Shown: positions 7,463 through 15,072 of the stretch, piece by piece
Position numbering within the stretch: position 1 is the first letter of the stretch
How the letters are laid out: each line of letters opens with the position of its first letter
Source: JAXDBV01 sp034678415
GTDB lineage: Bacteria; Bacteroidota; Bacteroidia; Bacteroidales; VadinHA17
Reading direction: 5' to 3'
DNA length: 23,054 bases
NCBI GenBank assembly: GCA_034678415.1
Contig: JAXDBV010000259.1
Coordinates: 1-23,054 of the forward strand
Made by a program: the position numbers and the translations under genes
Notes under the pieces: generated by a model
The model's input: the letters and a program-made list of their open reading frames with translations, nothing else
Database searches by the model: none
Told to the model about the DNA's origin: nothing

Positions 7463-7753
7463 ATGGAGATTTTAATAAAACCCATCGTGACGGAAAAGAT
7501 GACAGGCCTGGGTGAGAAACTGCACCGTTATGGCTTTATTGTTGACAAACGGGCGAACAAGGTTCAGATCTCCAGGGCTGTGGAAGAGATGTATGGTGTT
7601 ACCGTGAAATCGGTGAACACTCTCCGTTACGGTGGCAAAAGCAAATCACGATACACAAAATCGGGTGTTATTTATGGGAGGACCGGTGCAACAAAGAAAG
7701 CCATTGTTACACTGGCGGAAGGCGAGACCATAGATTTTTACAGCAATATTTAG
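7463..7753 (+). CDS. rplW: 50S ribosomal protein L23 (uL23)
   Basis: L23 sits at the exit of the peptide tunnel and docks trigger factor and SRP. The protein has 96 residues: MEILIKPIVTEKMTGLGEK at the start, the core RANKVQISRAVEEMYGVTVKSVNT at about 31-54, and a short C-terminal strand. Length and start agree with the family. It is 11 bp after rplD and 9 bp before rplB. The A/T-rich leader (TTCATATTGAA) has no Shine-Dalgarno. Confidence 0.97.
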   Translation: MEILIKPIVTEKMTGLGEKLHRYGFIVDKRANKVQISRAVEEMYGVTVKSVNTLRYGGKSKSRYTKSGVIYGRTGATKKAIVTLAEGETIDFYSNI

Positions 7754-7762
7754 TTATACATC

Positions 7763-8587
7763 ATGGCGGTAAGAAAGTTAAAACCGGTGACTCCCGGGCA
7801 GAGAGGCAAGGTAATAGGCACCTTTGATAACCTTTACGATGGGAAGCCTGAAAAATCGCTACTGGCAGCCCTGAGAAAGAGCGGCGGGAGAAACAACAGT
7901 GGCCGTATGACCATGCGGTATGTTGGTGGCGGGAATAAACGAATGTACAGGGTGATCGATTTCAAGCGCGACAAGGACAATGTGCCGGCCACGGTGAAAA
8001 GCATTGAGTACGATCCTAACCGTTCTGCCCGTATTGCCCTGCTGGTATATGAAGACGGGGAGAAACGATACATCCTCGCTCCGAATGGTTTGAAGGCAGG
8101 TCAGAAGGTGATGTCGGGCAGGGAAGTGGCTCCTGAAGTGGGGAATGCCATATTCCTTTCCGATATGCCGCTGGGCACCATCATTCATGCCATAGAGCTG
8201 CGCCCCGGGCAAGGTGCGTCGCTGGCCAGGAGTGCCGGTTCGTACGCTCAGCTCACCTCCCGTGACGGGAAATATGCCATCATTAAGCTACCGTCGGGAG
8301 AATCAAGAATGATACTGACCACTTGCAAGGCTACCGTGGGCTCGGTTTCTAATCCTGACCACGCCCTCGAAAAAAGCGGTAAAGCAGGACGCAGCCGCTG
8401 GCTGGGCCGCCGGCCCAGAACACGGGGGGTTGCCATGAACCCGGTCGATCATCCCATGGGCGGCGGTGAAGGACGGGCTTCCGGAGGCCATCCCAGATCG
8501 AGAAAAGGAATACCTGCCAAAGGGTATAAAACCAGGCCAAGGAAAAAAGAATCAAATAAATATATTGTTGAGAAAAGGAAAAAATAA
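7763..8587 (+). CDS. rplB: 50S ribosomal protein L2 (uL2)
   Basis: L2 is a highly conserved 23S rRNA-binding protein needed for subunit association and peptidyl transferase activity. The protein has 274 residues. The C-terminal signature MNPVDHPMGGGEGR (225-238) keeps the critical histidine (His230, equivalent to E. coli His229). The histidine two residues later in E. coli is methionine here, as I recall from other Bacteroidota. The basic tail (GYKTRPRKKESNKYIVEKRKK) is typical. The leader reads ATACATC immediately before ATG at 7763. Confidence 0.98.
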   Translation: MAVRKLKPVTPGQRGKVIGTFDNLYDGKPEKSLLAALRKSGGRNNSGRMTMRYVGGGNKRMYRVIDFKRDKDNVPATVKSIEYDPNRSARIALLVYEDGEKRYILAPNGLKAGQKVMSGREVAPEVGNAIFLSDMPLGTIIHAIELRPGQGASLARSAGSYAQLTSRDGKYAIIKLPSGESRMILTTCKATVGSVSNPDHALEKSGKAGRSRWLGRRPRTRGVAMNPVDHPMGGGEGRASGGHPRSRKGIPAKGYKTRPRKKESNKYIVEKRKK

Positions 8588-8596
8588 TGATGTACC

Positions 8597-8863
8597 ATGA
8601 GCCGATCGTTAAAAAAAGGTCCGTTTATCGAATATAAGCTTGAGAAAAGAATACTGGAAATGAACCAGTCGGGGAAAAAATCCGTCATTAAAACCTGGTC
8701 CAGAAGGTCAATGATCTCTCCCCACTTCGTGGGTCATACCATCGCCGTTCATAACGGGAATAAGTTCATCCCGGTGTATATCACTGAAAACATGGTAGGC
8801 CACAGGCTGGGTGAGTTCGCTCCGACCAGGGTATGGAGAGGTCATGGTGGTAAACAAAAATAA
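8597..8863 (+). CDS. rpsS: 30S ribosomal protein S19 (uS19)
   Basis: S19 forms a complex with S13 in the 30S head and contacts the A-site tRNA region. The protein has 88 residues, starting MSRSLKKGPFIEYKLEKRI. The signature region from TWSRRSMISPHFVGHTIAVH to VGHRLGEFAPTR is complete (about 34-81). Two other ATGs (8587 and 8590) between rplB and this start are out of frame, and family alignment picks 8597. Spacing is 9 bp from rplB and 32 bp to rplV. Confidence 0.97.
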   Translation: MSRSLKKGPFIEYKLEKRILEMNQSGKKSVIKTWSRRSMISPHFVGHTIAVHNGNKFIPVYITENMVGHRLGEFAPTRVWRGHGGKQK

Positions 8864-8895
8864 ATACGGTTGCTGAATATTAAACCTGTACTGAC

Positions 8896-9342
8896 ATGGG
8901 TGCTCGTAAAAGAAACAGAGCCATGAGGCTCAAGGAAGAAAAAAAGAACAAGTATGTTGCCGTGTTGAGAAACTGTTCTTCCTCTCCCCGCAAAATGCGT
9001 CTTGCAGCCGACCTGATCCGGGGACTGGAAGTGAACAAGGCTCTTGATGTGCTGAAATACAGCTCCAAAGCGGCATCAAAACCCTTGGAGAAGCTGCTTA
9101 TGTCGGCCATTGCCAACTGGCAGGTTAAGAATGAGGGTGTGCGGGTGGAAGACAGCCATCTGATGGTTGAGACGATAATGGTTGACGAAGGAAGGACCCT
9201 CAAGCGTTTACAAACCGCTCCGCAGGGCAGGGCCTACAGGGTGCGCAAGCGGTCAAACCATGTCACCCTCGTCATCAACAGTGTAACCGACAGTGAACAA
9301 AAAAAGAAGCCTGATACATGGGACAAAAAGTTAATCCGATAG
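8896..9342 (+). CDS. rplV: 50S ribosomal protein L22 (uL22)
   Basis: L22 has a beta-hairpin that lines the exit tunnel, and it binds all domains of 23S rRNA. The protein has 148 residues, longer than the roughly 110 of E. coli L22. The extra length comes from an N-terminal basic stretch (MGARKRNRAMRLKEEKKNK) and a C-terminal tail (SEQKKKPDTWDKKLIR). The core SPRKMRLAADLIRG and the tunnel hairpin LKRLQTAPQGRAYRVRKRSNH are clear. The last 25 nt overlap the start of rpsC in another frame, so the end of the tail is encoded within the rpsC 5' end. Confidence 0.96.
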   Translation: MGARKRNRAMRLKEEKKNKYVAVLRNCSSSPRKMRLAADLIRGLEVNKALDVLKYSSKAASKPLEKLLMSAIANWQVKNEGVRVEDSHLMVETIMVDEGRTLKRLQTAPQGRAYRVRKRSNHVTLVINSVTDSEQKKKPDTWDKKLIR

Positions 9343-10013
9343 GTAACCGTCTGGGAATCATCAAGGGATGGGATTCAAACTGGTATGGAGGAAGAAATTA
9401 TTCCGATAAGCTGGTGGAGGATACGAAGATACGCGAATACCTCAATGCCCGGCTTGCCAAAGCCAGCGTTTCCAAGATCATCATTGAACGTACCCTCAAG
9501 CTTATCACCGTTACGGTGAATACCGCCCGCCCTGGTATTATTATTGGCCGCGGAGGCCAGGAGGTGGATAAGCTCAAGGAAGAGCTCAAGAAGATCACCA
9601 ACAAGGAGGTACAGATTAATATCTTCGAGGTGAAGAGGCCTGAGCTGGATGCCCTAATTGTTGCGAGCAATGTGGCACGCCAGATTGAAGGTAAGATATC
9701 GTACCGGCGGGCGATCAAGATGGCTATTGCCTCCACAATGCGGATGGGAGCCGAAGGGATCAAGATACAGGTGTCAGGCAGGCTGGGTGGTGCCGAGATG
9801 GCACGCTCCGAAATCTTCAAGGAAGGCAGGATACCTCTGCATACCTTCAGGGCTGATATTGACTATGCCCTGGCAGAAGGTCTCACCAAAGTAGGGCTGA
9901 TAGGGGTTAAGGTCTGGATCTGCACTGGGGAGATCTATGGTAAACGCGACCTATCACCCAACATTGGCGCCAAACCGGCCAAACCAAAAGGGTTTAAGAA
10001 AAAACGGAAATAG
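9318..10013 (+). CDS. rpsC: 30S ribosomal protein S3 (uS3)
   Basis: S3 lies at the mRNA entry channel and, with S4 and S5, gives the ribosome helicase activity. The protein has 231 residues: N-terminal MGQKVNPIGNRLGIIKGWDS, a KH type-2 domain with GIIIGRGGQEVDKL (GxxG at 77-80), and the C-terminal S3 domain with SGRLGGAEMARSE and HTFRADIDYA. The tail is very basic (KPKGFKKKRK). The start overlaps rplV by 25 nt, the largest overlap in the cluster, and the leader reads GATACATG, so the ATACAT motif merges with the start codon. Confidence 0.97.
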   Translation: MGQKVNPIGNRLGIIKGWDSNWYGGRNYSDKLVEDTKIREYLNARLAKASVSKIIIERTLKLITVTVNTARPGIIIGRGGQEVDKLKEELKKITNKEVQINIFEVKRPELDALIVASNVARQIEGKISYRRAIKMAIASTMRMGAEGIKIQVSGRLGGAEMARSEIFKEGRIPLHTFRADIDYALAEGLTKVGLIGVKVWICTGEIYGKRDLSPNIGAKPAKPKGFKKKRK

Positions 10014-10043
10014 GATTAGTCCAGGATATTAAAGATACATATC

Positions 10044-10463
10044 ATGTTACAGCCAAAGAAAAGCAAATACAGGCGGCAGCAAAAGGGTAAGATGAAAGGG
10101 AATGCCCAGCGGGGCACCCGGCTTGCTTTCGGTTCGTTCGGTATCAAAGCCCTCGAATCGGCATGGATCACCGGGCGGCAGATCGAAGCGGCACGGCAGG
10201 CCGTCACACGACATATGAAAAGGGAAGGACAGATATGGATCAGGATCTTTCCCGACAAGCCGATCACAAAGAAACCGGCGGAAGTACGTATGGGTAAAGG
10301 GAAAGGTGCTCCGGAAGGATTCGTGGCACCCATCACCCCCGGGAGAATCCTTATCGAGGCGGAAGGCGTGCCCTATCAGGTAGCTAAAGAAGCGCTCCTT
10401 CTTGCCGCCAGAAAACTGCCGATAACAACAAAATTCGTGGTTCGTCATGACTATGTTGAATAA
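10044..10463 (+). CDS. rplP: 50S ribosomal protein L16 (uL16)
   Basis: L16 is a late 50S assembly protein that organises the A-site tRNA elbow region and the peptidyl transferase centre. The protein has 139 residues: MLQPKKSKYRRQQKGKMKG at the start, then FGSFGIKALESAWITGRQIE and the signature MGKGKGAPEGFVAPI (about 83-97). The leader GATACATATC precedes ATG at 10044 with no Shine-Dalgarno. It is 30 bp after rpsC and 14 bp before rpmC. Confidence 0.97.
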   Translation: MLQPKKSKYRRQQKGKMKGNAQRGTRLAFGSFGIKALESAWITGRQIEAARQAVTRHMKREGQIWIRIFPDKPITKKPAEVRMGKGKGAPEGFVAPITPGRILIEAEGVPYQVAKEALLLAARKLPITTKFVVRHDYVE

Positions 10464-10477
10464 AGAAGCGCAGAGAA

Positions 10478-10693
10478 ATGAAAATAGCTGAAATCAGAGA
10501 ACTGTCAACCAAAGAGTTGATCGAGAGAATTGACAATGAGAAAGGTTTCCTTAAAAAGCTGAAACTTAATCATGCCATCTCTTCGCTGGATAATCCTCAG
10601 AAAATAAAGATCAGCAGGAGGACCATCGCGAAAATGATGACGGAACTGAGAATGCGTCATCTGCTGGAGCAAAAAGCTAAACCGAATGCATAA
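10478..10693 (+). CDS. rpmC: 50S ribosomal protein L29 (uL29)
   Basis: L29 is a small helical protein next to L23 at the tunnel exit, part of the docking platform for nascent-chain factors. The protein has 71 residues forming two helices. It begins MKIAEIRELSTKELIERIDN, and the C-terminal helix holds KISRRTIAKMMTELRMRHL. Its TAA stop shares one base with the rpsQ ATG (TAATG), so translation of the two is probably coupled. Confidence 0.95.
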   Translation: MKIAEIRELSTKELIERIDNEKGFLKKLKLNHAISSLDNPQKIKISRRTIAKMMTELRMRHLLEQKAKPNA

Positions 10694-10950
10694 TGGAAAA
10701 GAGAAATCTTCGAAAAGAGAGAATAGGTGTTGTTATCAGCAACAAGATGAATAAAACCATTGTCATTGCTGTGAACAGGAAAATAAAACACCCTATCTAC
10801 GGTAAGTTTGTGAACAAAACAACAAAACTGATGGCCCACGATGAAAAGGGTACCTGTAATATTGGCGATACGGTAAGAATTACTGAAACCAGGCCGTTGA
10901 GCAAGAACAAGTCCTGGCGATTGGTGGAAATTATTGAAAGAGCTAAATAG
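10693..10950 (+). CDS. rpsQ: 30S ribosomal protein S17 (uS17)
   Basis: S17 is a primary binding protein of the 16S 5' domain with an OB fold. The protein has 85 residues. The core contains RKERIGVVISNKMNKTIVIA and the signature NIGDTVRITETRPLSKNKSW (about 56-75). The start overlaps the rpmC stop by one base and the stop is 2 bp before rplN, so it sits in a tightly coupled stretch. Confidence 0.97.
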   Translation: MEKRNLRKERIGVVISNKMNKTIVIAVNRKIKHPIYGKFVNKTTKLMAHDEKGTCNIGDTVRITETRPLSKNKSWRLVEIIERAK

Positions 10951-10952
10951 AC

Positions 10953-11318
10953 ATGATACAGCAGGAAACGAAATTAATTGTTGCCGATAACAGCGGTGCC
11001 AAAGAGGTGTTGTGCATACGAGTCCTGGGAGGTACACGAAAGAAGTATGCCACCATTGGCGATGAGATCGTTGTCACGGTGAAAAGCGCTCTTCCGGCAG
11101 GGGAGATCAAGAAAGGGACGGTAAGTAAAGCCGTGGTGGTCAGAACCAAAAAGGAGGTTCGCCGATCCGACGGTTCGTATATCCGTTTCGACGACAATGC
11201 AGTCGTCCTGCTGAATCCCCAGGACGAGATCAGGGGTACCCGTATTTTCGGCCCAGTAGCCAGGGAACTCAGGGATAAATATATGAAGATCGTATCCCTC
11301 GCACCCGAAGTCTTATAA
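10953..11318 (+). CDS. rplN: 50S ribosomal protein L14 (uL14)
   Basis: L14 is on the subunit interface, contacts 16S helix 14 (bridge B8), and is the site where RsfS silences ribosomes. The protein has 121 residues, MIQQETKLIVADNSGAKEV at the start and GTRIFGPVARELRDKYMKIV near the C-terminus. The conserved GGTRKKYATIGDEIVVTVK segment is at about 26-44. The start lies 2 bp after rpsQ. It is the first gene of the region equivalent to the E. coli spc operon, but no promoter or terminator marks a boundary here. Confidence 0.97.
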   Translation: MIQQETKLIVADNSGAKEVLCIRVLGGTRKKYATIGDEIVVTVKSALPAGEIKKGTVSKAVVVRTKKEVRRSDGSYIRFDDNAVVLLNPQDEIRGTRIFGPVARELRDKYMKIVSLAPEVL

Positions 11319-11335
11319 TTTTTAAGAATAAGAAC

Positions 11336-11665
11336 ATGGGAAGAAGACTGAAATTACACGTGAAAAAAGGCGACATTGTGTATATCAATGCCGGAGAATA
11401 TAAAGGCCAGCAGGGCAAGGTGCTTGATGTGTTTCCCGACAAGATGAAGGCATTGGTGGAAGGTATAAACATGATTTCCAAGCATACCAAACCGAATGCC
11501 AAGAGTCCCAAAGGCGGGATACTCAAAAAGGAAGCCCCTGTGCATATCTCCAACCTGCAACTGGTGGATCCTTCATCCGGCGAAAAGACAAGAATCGGCC
11601 GCAAACTGAATAACAAGAACCAACGTGTGCGTTATTCCAAAAAATCAGGAGAGGAGATCAAGTAA
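11336..11665 (+). CDS. rplX: 50S ribosomal protein L24 (uL24)
   Basis: L24 is one of the two proteins that start 50S assembly, and it has a KOW motif. The protein has 109 residues. The KOW region reads VKKGDIVYINAGEYKGQQGK (about 9-28), followed by PKGGILKKEAPVHISNLQLVDP. The final base of its TAA stop is the first base of the rplE ATG (TAATG). It is 17 bp after rplN. Confidence 0.97.
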   Translation: MGRRLKLHVKKGDIVYINAGEYKGQQGKVLDVFPDKMKALVEGINMISKHTKPNAKSPKGGILKKEAPVHISNLQLVDPSSGEKTRIGRKLNNKNQRVRYSKKSGEEIK

Positions 11666-12222
11666 TGAAATACGTACCGAACCTAAAGAAGAAATTTACG
11701 GGAGAGGTGGTACCTGTCCTGATGAAGGAGTTTAGCTATACCACCGTGATGCAGGTACCCAGGCTGGATAAGATCGTGATTAACCAGGGTGTGGGGCAGG
11801 CAGTGACCGACAAAAAACTCATCGAGGTAGCTCAGGAAGAACTGTCTATCATTGCCGGACAGAAAGCCATTCAAACCGCCGCATCGAAAGATATTTCGAA
11901 CTTCAAGCTCAGAAGGAAGATGCCGATCGGGGTAAAGGTTACGCTGCGGCGTGACAGGATGTATGAATTCCTTGAAAGGCTCATCAATGTTGCTCTGCCC
12001 AGAATACGTGATTTCAAGGGGGTTAATACCAAGTTTGACGGACGAGGTAACTTTACCCTCGGGATTACTGAACAAATCATCTTTCCTGAAATCGATATTG
12101 ACAAGATCAATAAAGTTCTTGGTATGGAAATAACCTTTGTAACCACCGCACGAACCGATGAGGAGGCGTTAGCGTTGCTGCGTGAATTTGGCATACCGTT
12201 TAAAAATATTAAACATAATTAG
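11665..12222 (+). CDS. rplE: 50S ribosomal protein L5 (uL5)
   Basis: L5 binds 5S rRNA in the central protuberance and forms inter-subunit bridge B1b with S13. The protein has 185 residues. The signature MQVPRLDKIVINQGVGQA is at about 29-46, LRRKMPIGVKVTLRRDRMYEF at about 76-96, and the C-terminal EITFVTTARTDEEALALLREFG is typical. It overlaps rplX by one base and stands 1 bp before rpsN. The length is normal. Confidence 0.97.
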   Translation: MKYVPNLKKKFTGEVVPVLMKEFSYTTVMQVPRLDKIVINQGVGQAVTDKKLIEVAQEELSIIAGQKAIQTAASKDISNFKLRRKMPIGVKVTLRRDRMYEFLERLINVALPRIRDFKGVNTKFDGRGNFTLGITEQIIFPEIDIDKINKVLGMEITFVTTARTDEEALALLREFGIPFKNIKHN

Positions 12223-12223
12223 T

Positions 12224-12493
12224 ATGGCGAAGGAATCGATGAAAGCCCGCGAAGTAAAGCGGAAAATGCTGGTGACAAAATTTGCCGCAAAGAGGGCAAA
12301 ACTGAAAACCGAGGGGGATTATATAGCCCTGAGCAGACTGCCCCGTAACTCCAGTCCCATCAGGCTGCATAACCGCTGCAAGCTTACCGGGCGCCCGAGA
12401 GGATATATCCGGCAGTTCGGCATCAGCCGTATCACCTTCCGTGAAATGGCAAACCAGGGATTGATCCCCGGAGTGAAAAAAGCCAGCTGGTAA
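12224..12493 (+). CDS. rpsN: 30S ribosomal protein S14 (uS14), zinc-free form
   Basis: S14 is a 30S head protein near the decoding region. The protein has 89 residues, the long form. The core CKLTGRPRGYIRQFGISRI (about 52-70) keeps only one cysteine (Cys52) where zinc-binding short S14 has four, so this is the form without a zinc ribbon. An in-frame ATG 42 nt upstream lies inside rplE and adds 14 residues not found in the family, so I chose ATG at 12224, which gives MAKESMKAREVKRKML. The start is 1 bp after the rplE stop. Confidence 0.96.
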   Translation: MAKESMKAREVKRKMLVTKFAAKRAKLKTEGDYIALSRLPRNSSPIRLHNRCKLTGRPRGYIRQFGISRITFREMANQGLIPGVKKASW

Positions 12494-12536
12494 TTGTTTT
12501 GAAACGTATTGAATTATAAATAACTACAAAGATAAT

Positions 12537-12932
12537 ATGACAGACCCCATTGCTGATTATCTGACCAGGATCAGGAATGCCGTGATGGCCAGGCATAAGA
12601 TCGTTGAAGTGCCGGCCTCGAACATTAAGAAAGATATGACCAAAATACTGTATGAGAAAGGTTATATCCTCAGCTATAAGTTCGAGGAAGAAGGCAGATT
12701 TGGAAATATCAAGATTGCATTGAAGTATCATCCTGAGACCAAGATGCCTGCCATCAAATCTCTTGAGCGGGTCAGCCGGCCGGGATTACGGAAATATGCC
12801 AATGCCAGGGAGCTCCCGCGCGTGCTCAATGGCCTCGGTATCGCCATCCTTTCCACATCCCGCGGTGTGATGACCGATAAGGAAGCCAGAACCATGAATA
12901 TCGGCGGCGAAGTGCTCTGTTATGTGTACTAA
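12537..12932 (+). CDS. rpsH: 30S ribosomal protein S8 (uS8)
   Basis: S8 is a primary 16S rRNA binder of the central domain and, in E. coli, the repressor of the spc operon. The protein has 131 residues. It starts MTDPIADYLTRIRNAVMARH, and the signature STSRGVMTDKEAR (about 104-116) with the end GGEVLCYVY is clear. The 43-bp gap to rpsN is A/T-rich but contains no TAnnTTTG promoter element. It is 18 bp before rplF. Confidence 0.97.
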   Translation: MTDPIADYLTRIRNAVMARHKIVEVPASNIKKDMTKILYEKGYILSYKFEEEGRFGNIKIALKYHPETKMPAIKSLERVSRPGLRKYANARELPRVLNGLGIAILSTSRGVMTDKEARTMNIGGEVLCYVY

Positions 12933-12938
12933 AATACC

Positions 12939-12945
12939 GGAGGAG
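12939..12945 (+). promoter_or_regulatory. Strong Shine-Dalgarno sequence before rplF
   Basis: GGAGGAG at 12939-12945 stands 5 nt before the rplF ATG (12951). It is complementary to the anti-Shine-Dalgarno core CCUCC. Every other start in the cluster that I inspected lacks a match this strong at proper spacing. Bacteroidota ribosomes are known to make little use of such sites, so this one is unusual here. Confidence 0.7.
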
Positions 12946-12950
12946 TTGTT

Positions 12951-13505
12951 ATGTCGAGAATAGGAAGATTACCCGTATCCATACCCCAGGGCGTCACCAT
13001 TCAGGTGGATGCCAGTAACCTGGTTACCGTCAAAGGACCACTAGGGGAGCTCAAACGCCAGGTTAATCCTGACATTACTGTAAAGGTGGAAGGCGGAAAT
13101 GTGCACCTCTCCAGGCCGTCGGATGAGAAGAGACATAAGTCGATGCATGGACTTTACAGGGCTCTCATTCATAATATGATGGTCGGCGTTTCCAAAGGCT
13201 TTGAGATCAAACAGGAATTGGTGGGCGTGGGTTACCGGGCAGAAGCCAAAGGCCAGATCCTTGAACTGAGCCTCGGTTATTCACACAATATAGCCTTTGA
13301 AATGCCCCCGGAAATCAAAGTGGAAACCGTTACCGAACGACGCAGTAATCCTGTTATTACCCTCAGAAGCATTGACAAACAATTGCTGGGTCATGTGGCG
13401 GCTAAGATCCGCTCACTGCGGAAACCAGAGCCATACCAGGGAAAAGGTATCCGGTTTGTGGGTGAACAGGTCAGAAGAAAAGCAGGGAAGGCTGCCAGTG
13501 TCTAA
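12951..13505 (+). CDS. rplF: 50S ribosomal protein L6 (uL6)
   Basis: L6 lies near the factor-binding site at the base of the L7/L12 stalk and contacts the sarcin-ricin loop region. The protein has 184 residues with the two repeated L6 domains. The start is MSRIGRLPVSIPQGVTIQVD, and the C-terminal signature KPEPYQGKGIRFVGEQVRRK lies at about 160-179. This gene, unlike its neighbours, has a near-perfect Shine-Dalgarno 5 nt upstream of ATG. It is 18 bp after rpsH and 21 bp before rplR. Confidence 0.97.
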   Translation: MSRIGRLPVSIPQGVTIQVDASNLVTVKGPLGELKRQVNPDITVKVEGGNVHLSRPSDEKRHKSMHGLYRALIHNMMVGVSKGFEIKQELVGVGYRAEAKGQILELSLGYSHNIAFEMPPEIKVETVTERRSNPVITLRSIDKQLLGHVAAKIRSLRKPEPYQGKGIRFVGEQVRRKAGKAASV

Positions 13506-13526
13506 TGAAATTAACAGAAGATCGTC

Positions 13527-13886
13527 ATGGCATTAACAAAAATTGAACGCAGGCTGAGAATAAGACACCGTATCAGGAAACACATCACGGGTACTCCTGA
13601 CAGGCCTCGTATGTCTGTCTTCAGAAGTAATAAGCAGATTTATGTCCAGGTCATTGATGACCTGAACGGCAAAACCCTCGTTTCGGCATCGTCAAGGAAC
13701 AAGGAAGTAGCCGGTCAGAAGGCGGTGAAGAAAACCGAACAGGCCAAACTGGTGGGCAAACTGATTGCCGAGCGGTTGTTAAAAGCCGGCATTGCCGAAG
13801 TGGTGTTCGACCGGGGAGGTTACCTGTATCATGGCCGGGTGAAGTGCCTGGCTGATGCAGCCCGCGAAGGAGGTTTAAAATTTTAA
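13527..13886 (+). CDS. rplR: 50S ribosomal protein L18 (uL18)
   Basis: L18 binds 5S rRNA and carries it into the central protuberance together with L5. The protein has 119 residues: basic N-terminus MALTKIERRLRIRHRIRKHI, GTPDRPRMSVFRSNKQIYVQ, and the C-terminal signature FDRGGYLYHGRVKCLADAAR. Length and order are normal. It is 9 bp before rpsE. Confidence 0.97.
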   Translation: MALTKIERRLRIRHRIRKHITGTPDRPRMSVFRSNKQIYVQVIDDLNGKTLVSASSRNKEVAGQKAVKKTEQAKLVGKLIAERLLKAGIAEVVFDRGGYLYHGRVKCLADAAREGGLKF

Positions 13887-13895
13887 TACCATAGC

Positions 13896-14414
13896 ATGTC
13901 AACATCGAGTATACGAAAAGTTAAAACCAGTGATCTGGAGCTGAAAGACCGTTTGGTGAGTATCCAGCGTGTTACCAAGGTAACTAAGGGAGGTCGTACC
14001 TTCAGCTTCTCCGCTATCGTGGTGGTGGGCAATGAGGCCGGGATCGTAGGGTATGGACTGGGTAAGGCCAATGAGGTTACCACGGCTATCTCCAAAGGAA
14101 TTGAAGATGCCAAGAAAAACCTTATCCAGGTGCCCGTGATCCGTGGCACCATACCTCATGAGCAGGCAGCCAAATACGGTGGCGCTCATGTGTTTATCAA
14201 ACCCGCATGCAACGGTACGGGAGTGAAAGCCGGGGGAGCCATGAGGGCCGTCCTCGAAAGCGTGGGCGTGAAAAACGTGCTGGCCAAATCGAAAGGCTCA
14301 TCCAACCCTCATAACCTCGTGAAGGCTACCTTCGCAGCCCTCCTCGAACTGCGCGATCCCTTTACCATCGCCAAACATCGCAGATTACCTATGCAGAAAG
14401 TGTTTAACGGCTAG
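13896..14414 (+). CDS. rpsE: 30S ribosomal protein S5 (uS5)
   Basis: S5 helps translational fidelity and lies at the mRNA entry site with S3 and S4. The protein has 172 residues. The N-terminal double-stranded RNA-binding-like fold contains KVTKGGRTFSFSAIVVVGN and GYGLGKANEV (about 28-60). The C-terminal half holds the SSNPHNLVKATFAALLEL segment. The usual order rplR-rpsE-rpmD is kept. Confidence 0.97.
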   Translation: MSTSSIRKVKTSDLELKDRLVSIQRVTKVTKGGRTFSFSAIVVVGNEAGIVGYGLGKANEVTTAISKGIEDAKKNLIQVPVIRGTIPHEQAAKYGGAHVFIKPACNGTGVKAGGAMRAVLESVGVKNVLAKSKGSSNPHNLVKATFAALLELRDPFTIAKHRRLPMQKVFNG

Positions 14415-14427
14415 AAATGTGCACGAT

Positions 14428-14607
14428 ATGGGCAAGATAAGAATTATACAACGGAAAAGCGCCATCGGCAGCAACAAACGACAAAAACAAACATTAAAGG
14501 CGCTGGGATTAAATAAAATCAATGACCGTGTGGAGGTGGAAACCACCCCTCAGATCATGGGTATGGTCACCAAAGTACGCCATTTGTTATCCGTGGAGGA
14601 ATTATAG
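14428..14607 (+). CDS. rpmD: 50S ribosomal protein L30 (uL30)
   Basis: L30 is a small 50S protein absent from some lineages but present here. The protein has 59 residues, MGKIRIIQRKSAIGSNKRQK at the start, LKALGLNKINDRVEVE in the middle. An in-frame GTG lies three codons upstream (14419), but the family start and the better A/T context favour ATG at 14428. A further ATG at 14417 is out of frame. It is 13 bp after rpsE and 14 bp before rplO. Confidence 0.95.
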   Translation: MGKIRIIQRKSAIGSNKRQKQTLKALGLNKINDRVEVETTPQIMGMVTKVRHLLSVEEL

Positions 14608-14621
14608 AAAACAATCAGGAT

Positions 14622-15068
14622 ATGGACTTAAGCAATTTACAGCCTGCGAAAGGATCGGTCAGGACCAACAGAAGATTAGGCAGGGGACAGGGCTCCGGAA
14701 AAGGAGGCACCTCCACCAAGGGTCATAAGGGAGCCAAAGCCCGTACCGGCTATAAGAGAAAAATTGGATTTGAAGGCGGACAAATGCCCCTCCAGAGAAG
14801 ACTCCCCAAATACGGCTTTAATAATCCCTTCCGAAAGGAATACAAGGCTATCAACCTCAGTACGCTGGATGAGCTGGCCAAGAGAAAAAACCTGGACAGT
14901 ATCGATGTGGATGTCCTCATCACCGCAGGCCTCGCATCAAGAAACGACCTGATTAAAATCCTGGGAAACGGTGCACTGACCAGAAAGCTCGAGGTAAAAG
15001 CCCATGCCTTTTCCAAAAGTGCACAAGCCGCTATCGAGGCGCTGGATGGAACCGTCATAAAACTATAA
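14622..15068 (+). CDS. rplO: 50S ribosomal protein L15 (uL15)
   Basis: L15 is a late 50S assembly protein with a long glycine-rich and basic N-terminal extension that threads into 23S rRNA. The protein has 148 residues. The extension RRLGRGQGSGKGGTSTKGHK (about 18-37) and FEGGQMPLQRRLPKYGF (about 50-66) are both clear. The C-terminal globular part ends with HAFSKSAQAAIEALDGTVIKL. It is 4 bp before secY, the standard pairing. Confidence 0.97.
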   Translation: MDLSNLQPAKGSVRTNRRLGRGQGSGKGGTSTKGHKGAKARTGYKRKIGFEGGQMPLQRRLPKYGFNNPFRKEYKAINLSTLDELAKRKNLDSIDVDVLITAGLASRNDLIKILGNGALTRKLEVKAHAFSKSAQAAIEALDGTVIKL

Positions 15069-15072
15069 CTGA

